Positions 59,945 to 64,000 of a stretch of 64,000 nt of DNA are shown here, in pieces. Source of the DNA: Anagrus nilaparvatae (lineage: Eukaryota; Arthropoda; Insecta; Hymenoptera; Mymaridae). The position numbers and the translations under genes were made by a program. The stretch is taken from contig JAKSXM010000137.1 in the NCBI GenBank assembly GCA_022575985.1, positions 25,190,001-25,254,000 on the forward strand, read 5' to 3'. Below the pieces are notes generated by a model. The model made no database searches, had not been told where the DNA came from, and worked only from the letters and a program-made list of their open reading frames with translations. Within the stretch, counting starts at the first letter, position 1. The number at the start of each line of letters is the position of its first letter.

Positions 59945-62900
59945 ATGTCGCTTTACTTTGATACAAGAGTACAAAATCCTGAAATTGCTTCAATTAGTAC
60001 ATTTGCAATATGGCACGTAAATTTACCATTACTTGCTGTTGCTGCATATTCGCAGGACAAAGGTGGTTTTGTTACGATATTTGATGATCAAGGTGAACCT
60101 TTACCTGATGTGGAAATATCTAGGCACTCGGTTGCTCAAATTACAGCTTTAGCTTGGCACCCTGAAAAAAAAATTTTAGCAGTAGCATGGGAGAGTGGAG
60201 AACTTAGGGTAAAATTTTTATAAAATGTATTAAAAATTTTTTTTTTTACAAATTATGAACTGCTCGTTTTCAGATTTGGCCTGGTGACACTGGTTCTAAT
60301 GAATTTAATATTATTGTTACTCCACATAGAGATCCCATTACAATTTTAGTATGGAGCCAGTATGGAGGTCTCTTAGTATCTGGTGATATTGCTGGATCAT
60401 TAGTTGGATGGAAAAGTGACATGAGAGGCCAATTAATTATGTTGTATCATCATGAATTAAAAGAATCATTTACTGATACAGCTTTTAAAGTAGCTCCACC
60501 AAAGCCATTGATCGATATTAAGTATACAAATTTGAATTTTTTTAAAGGAATATATAATTTAAAAATTATGTTTATTTCAGTGGATTAGCTAAAGCTGCTG
60601 TAGCAGGTGATGAAAGCGCGTTAGATTTATTCAGTTCTTGGAGACCAAGGACCGCAGCCCCTACTGCTGTTTCAACTCAAAAAGATTATCATATGTTTTA
60701 CATTGGAACAGCAAGTGGAAACATTTACTATGTTAACAATCAAAGTCAGTGCAATAAAGTTCTAAACACAGATGGGCTCTCTGTTCAATATTTACTGTAT
60801 CACTCTACTCGTGATTCACTTGTTGTAATGTACGATGGTTTAAATATTGCTCATTTTCAAGTAGATCCAGTTACTGGACAATTGACAGAAATAACAAAAG
60901 TATTGAAATCTTTTTAATTTATCAAATATTCACAAGTTTAATTATTTTTTTTAAACTTTATAAAAACAAATTAGGTAAAATTAAGTGGTAAAATGGATAG
61001 TAGTCGACTTAGTCCTTGTTTATGTTGGGCTGGGAATAATACTCTGGCAATACTTACCGGTGAATTAATGATCAGATGCTGGGATCTTTACACAGGAGAT
61101 ACATACATTCTTACTCCAATAGACAGTACAGTAACTGGAAGTACAGCTACACCTCAAGAAATTTGCACATGCCTTGACTATTGTAAAATAAATGGTAAAT
61201 TTTAAATTTGATAATTCAAAGATTTAATCATTGACAAGAAAAAATTATTTCAGACACTCTATCAGCTGGAACAAATTTAGGAACCATTTATATATGGAAG
61301 CGAAAGAATAAAAGACTTAGCGATGAAAATTCTTGGCCTTCATGCCCAGATACTTGCTCAGTTACTGGATCAGTAAAACAATTATCTTGGGGGGCATCAA
61401 TTTTAAGAAGTCCACTTTTAGTCGTAAACTGCATAACGAATGTTTTTATACTTCATCAACAACCAATTTCTGCTGCATATAATGATGGAGTTTATGCTAG
61501 TCAAATAAGTCCAACTCAATTACTCATACAACACGAAGAAAAAACGTTTATTTTGAAAACTGATTTACAAATTCAAATAATAGCAATAAATAAAATGTAT
61601 GTCGCAGTATCATCGGGAAAAAATGTTGCAATTTATAAATTAAGCAGCGAAGGTCAACCAAGTACTACAGTTTTAACAAGCTTTACATCAGACACAGAAA
61701 AACTTTTGATTTATGACATAACTTTAATAATTCTTACTCCTCAAGTTATTGAATTAAGATCAATTGAAGATGGCTCAGTAACTCAAACGTTACCTATGTT
61801 ACCTGAAGAAGGAGAGCCAATAACAATGGAATTGACTGGTAATTTTTTGACTGTAGCTTCATTAAATGGAGTTTTGAAAATTTGGGATTTAGGAAAACGA
61901 GAAGCAAAACTTCATACAAGAGCAATGGCAACATATGAAGCTATTAATGACTTTGCAGAAATAATAGAGGCTAGATGTAATTCAGATTGCAGTTTTGTTT
62001 CTATTACTGTAGCTATGGCCAATTTAATGCCAAGTCCTGTTTTTTACGTTTGGGACATTGAAAGTGATCAAATTCATGAACTGGATTTTTCACAAAATGA
62101 TAGTGAAAATGATTCGACTCTGTATGTATAAATTATACTTATGTTTAAAATATCCTCTATAACGTTTAATTTATAGGATAGCTATGTGTAAAGGTAGATT
62201 AGTTACAACTCATTGTTGGGATAATGATGATCCAAGGCTTCTCATTTGTCGAGCACAAAGACCAGAGTCACTGAACTCAAAAACTAATGATAGTTCTGGA
62301 AAAAATGTAAGATGTTATTATAGAAAATTTTTTTTTCTTGTTAATGGCACGTATTTCCCGGTCACAGCGTGATTTGAAAATCCGTATTTTCTTGCCACTG
62401 ACGAAGAAAAATCATGTTTTGCCCTTGGCCGTAAAAAAAGAATGCCCCAAATCACAGTTTGTTATCCTTGGCTTTGCCTTAGATTGCAATTTACGTGCGA
62501 TCTGGGTCATTCTTTGGTTTTGGGGCCTAGGATAAAAATATATTATTTACCAACTCAATAACTTTTTGAACTCCATCAGGACACAACAAATGTGGTTTTA
62601 GTTACACTATTTATAACTTCAGAATATGGAATTGTAGTTCAAAATGTTCTCCAAATAAAAGATGATAACAGCAGATTACTAGGAGTACAATCACCTACAA
62701 TAATTATTCTGGATTCAGAAAAAATAAATAAAAGTGGAAATAAAACTGCTCGTTTACTCATGAAAGACTTTGAAGAAGTAGGAAGTTGTGATCAAGAAAC
62801 AAAAAAGGCTATTTTAGATTTTTGCTTTTACTTAAGTATTGCTAACATGGATGAAGCATTTAAAGCTATAAAAACCATACAAAATGAAGCTGTTTGGAAA

Positions 62901-64000
62901 AATTTAGGAAAGATGTGCGTTAAAACAAAGCAATTAGATATGGCAATGTTATGCCTTGGCCATATGAAACAAGCAAGAAGTACTAGAGTTCTTAGAGAAG
63001 CCATGAAAGATGAAAGTTTAAATTTGGATACAAAAGTTGGATTTTTAGCTGTAGAACTAGAACTTTACGTAAATTAAATTTTTATAGCACTAATTTAAAA
63101 ATCATGAAAATTTTTGATTTATTACTTTATAGGATGATGCTGAGCAGCTTTTTCGTCAGGCTGGTCGATTAGATTGTCTTGGTTCCCTTTTTGAAGCTAG
63201 AAATAAATTTCAAGAAGCTATTGAATTAGCAAAAACGGAAAATAAAATAAGGGAAAAACAAAGTTATTATAATTATGCCAAAGCTTTGGAACTTGATGGA
63301 AAAATTTCAAAAAGTATTGAAATGTTTACCAAAGCTGATTGCCATAGATTCGAAGTGCCTAGAATGCTACTTAATAATCCAAAAGAGCTTATATCTTATT
63401 TAAGTAAATCAAATGATCCGTAAGTTAAATTAGTTAAATTATTGACACAATATTTAAAAAGTTTAAAACAAGTGGTTTGATATAAATTTTTATTTTAATA
63501 GAGAAATGATAACTTGGTATGCTCAATATACCGAATCAAAAAATGATATGGAAGGTGCACTTCAGTTATATCAGCAAGCTAAAGATACATTATCAGTCAC
63601 TAGACTTTTATGCTTTTTTAATCGCGAAGATGAAGCTTGTGCAATTGTCTCAAAAACCAAACATGCAGCATCAGCATATCATTTAGCAAACCATTATGAA
63701 TCTCGAGGCAACATCCCTCAAGCCATTCATTTTTATACTATGGCAAAAGCTTTTACAAATGCAATTCGCGTATGTAAGGAAAATAATATGACTGAAGAAC
63801 TGTGGCCATTAGCAACAATGGCACCTCAACAAGCTCAAATTGATGCAGCTAAATTTTATGAAGAAATCGAACAACCAGATAAAGCAATTTTATTGTACCA
63901 TAAGGCTGGTCTTTTAAGCAAGGCAATAGACTTGGCATTTAAATCTAAACAGTTTGATGCATTACAATTAGTAGCTGTTGATTTTAGTGCAGATTCTGAT
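59945..64000 (+). CDS. IFT140: Intraflagellar transport protein 140 (IFT-A subunit), 5' nine exons
   Basis: Core subunit of IFT complex A, which with dynein-2 drives retrograde transport in cilia and helps import membrane receptors. ATG at 59945 (AAAATGTCG). Exons: 59945-60208, 60274-60521, 60581-60899, 60975-61194, 61254-62121, 62177-62306, 62580-63068, 63133-63419, 63502 to the window end; all junctions are GT-AG and in phase. About 1108 residues are present of the roughly 1400 usual for the family; the C-terminus lies outside. The N-terminal half has WD40 strands (TALAWHPEKKILAVAWESGE, GTIYIWKR, LNGVLKIWDLGKRE); from about residue 740 TPR-like helices follow (FYLSIANMDEAFKAIKTIQN, AMLCLGHMKQARSTR). 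Order, the IW(P)GD.G motif after exon 1 and WKN(L)G.MCVKT support IFT140 over related IFT122/WDR19. Expected in ciliated sensory neurons. Confidence 0.92.
62320..62535. other. GC-richer insert inside IFT140 intron 6
   Basis: Intron 6 (62307-62579, 273 bp) is four times longer than the gene's other introns. Its extra sequence (GGCACGTATTTCCCGGTCAC, GCCCTTGGCCGT, TTGGGGCCTAGG) is much less AT-rich. Reading on from exon 6 meets a stop, so it is not coding. Likely a small transposon insertion; no terminal repeats or target duplication could be defined. Confidence 0.45.

Noticed and set aside
62338..62535. 65-residue plus-strand frame in IFT140 intron 6 as an extra exon
   Set aside because: Reading on from exon 6 hits a stop, and flanking exons 6 and 7 join in phase without it.
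1..64000. tRNA, rRNA, known microRNA or CRISPR
   Set aside because: Looked for B-box-like GGTTCGA(A/T)TCC with a clover-leaf context, known microRNA seeds and spaced direct repeats; none was convincing by eye.

Overview
The window is strongly AT-rich eukaryotic DNA with short (about 60-75 bp) GT-AG introns inside genes, long gene-poor stretches, many homopolymer and dinucleotide runs, and abundant short inverted-repeat DNA transposons. An insect-type ionotropic receptor beside an IFT140 homologue, plus a tandem C2H2 zinc-finger cluster, points to an arthropod, most likely an insect. The extreme AT bias would suit a parasitoid wasp, but the species is not determined by anything seen here. No prokaryotic features, tRNA, rRNA or CRISPR were found.

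Layout. 1-1080 is a satellite-like array of roughly 150-bp monomers with a 620-bp higher-order period. 1.1-11.0 kb is mostly non-coding, with a 312-bp tandem repeat (7.5-8.3 kb) and two foldback elements (5.45 and 10.2 kb). 11.0-18.2 kb holds four tandem minus-strand C2H2 zinc-finger genes. Each has its fingers in one exon preceded by a splice acceptor, and each is preceded by a related motif with core TGG(A/T)CT. 18.2-51.9 kb is a gene desert holding nested inverted-repeat elements (22.6-23.6 kb), a hairpin-forming duplicate of a coding-like fragment (33.2-34.0 kb), and a 2.57-kb element with TTAA-flanked, piggyBac-like ends that encloses a decayed non-LTR reverse transcriptase (36.8-39.3 kb). 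It also holds a block of alternating-orientation repeats (43.3-44.1 kb), a foldback element (47.2-47.6 kb) and several coding remnants. 51.96-52.47 kb has three phase-compatible minus-strand exons encoding the first half of a C1 zinc-binding domain. 54.6-55.7 kb is a large palindromic repeat related to the one at 12.5 kb.

56.3-64.0 kb is the best-defined part. An eight-exon divergent ionotropic receptor gene (minus strand) lies head to head with the IFT140 gene (plus strand; first nine exons, running off the window). The 803-bp gap between them contains an RFX X-box, two inverted CCAAT boxes and an E2F-like site, as expected for a ciliary gene. A 568-bp element with TTAA flanks sits at the exon 3/intron 3 junction of the receptor and may have altered its splice donor.

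Ionotropic receptors act in the cilia of sensory neurons and IFT140 is needed for retrograde ciliary transport, so the divergent pair may share regulation. The zinc-finger cluster looks like a lineage-specific expansion of transcription factors. Nothing suggests that the two groups work together. Coding boundaries, exon phases and motifs were read by eye; family assignments rest on recognised motifs, not on database searches.
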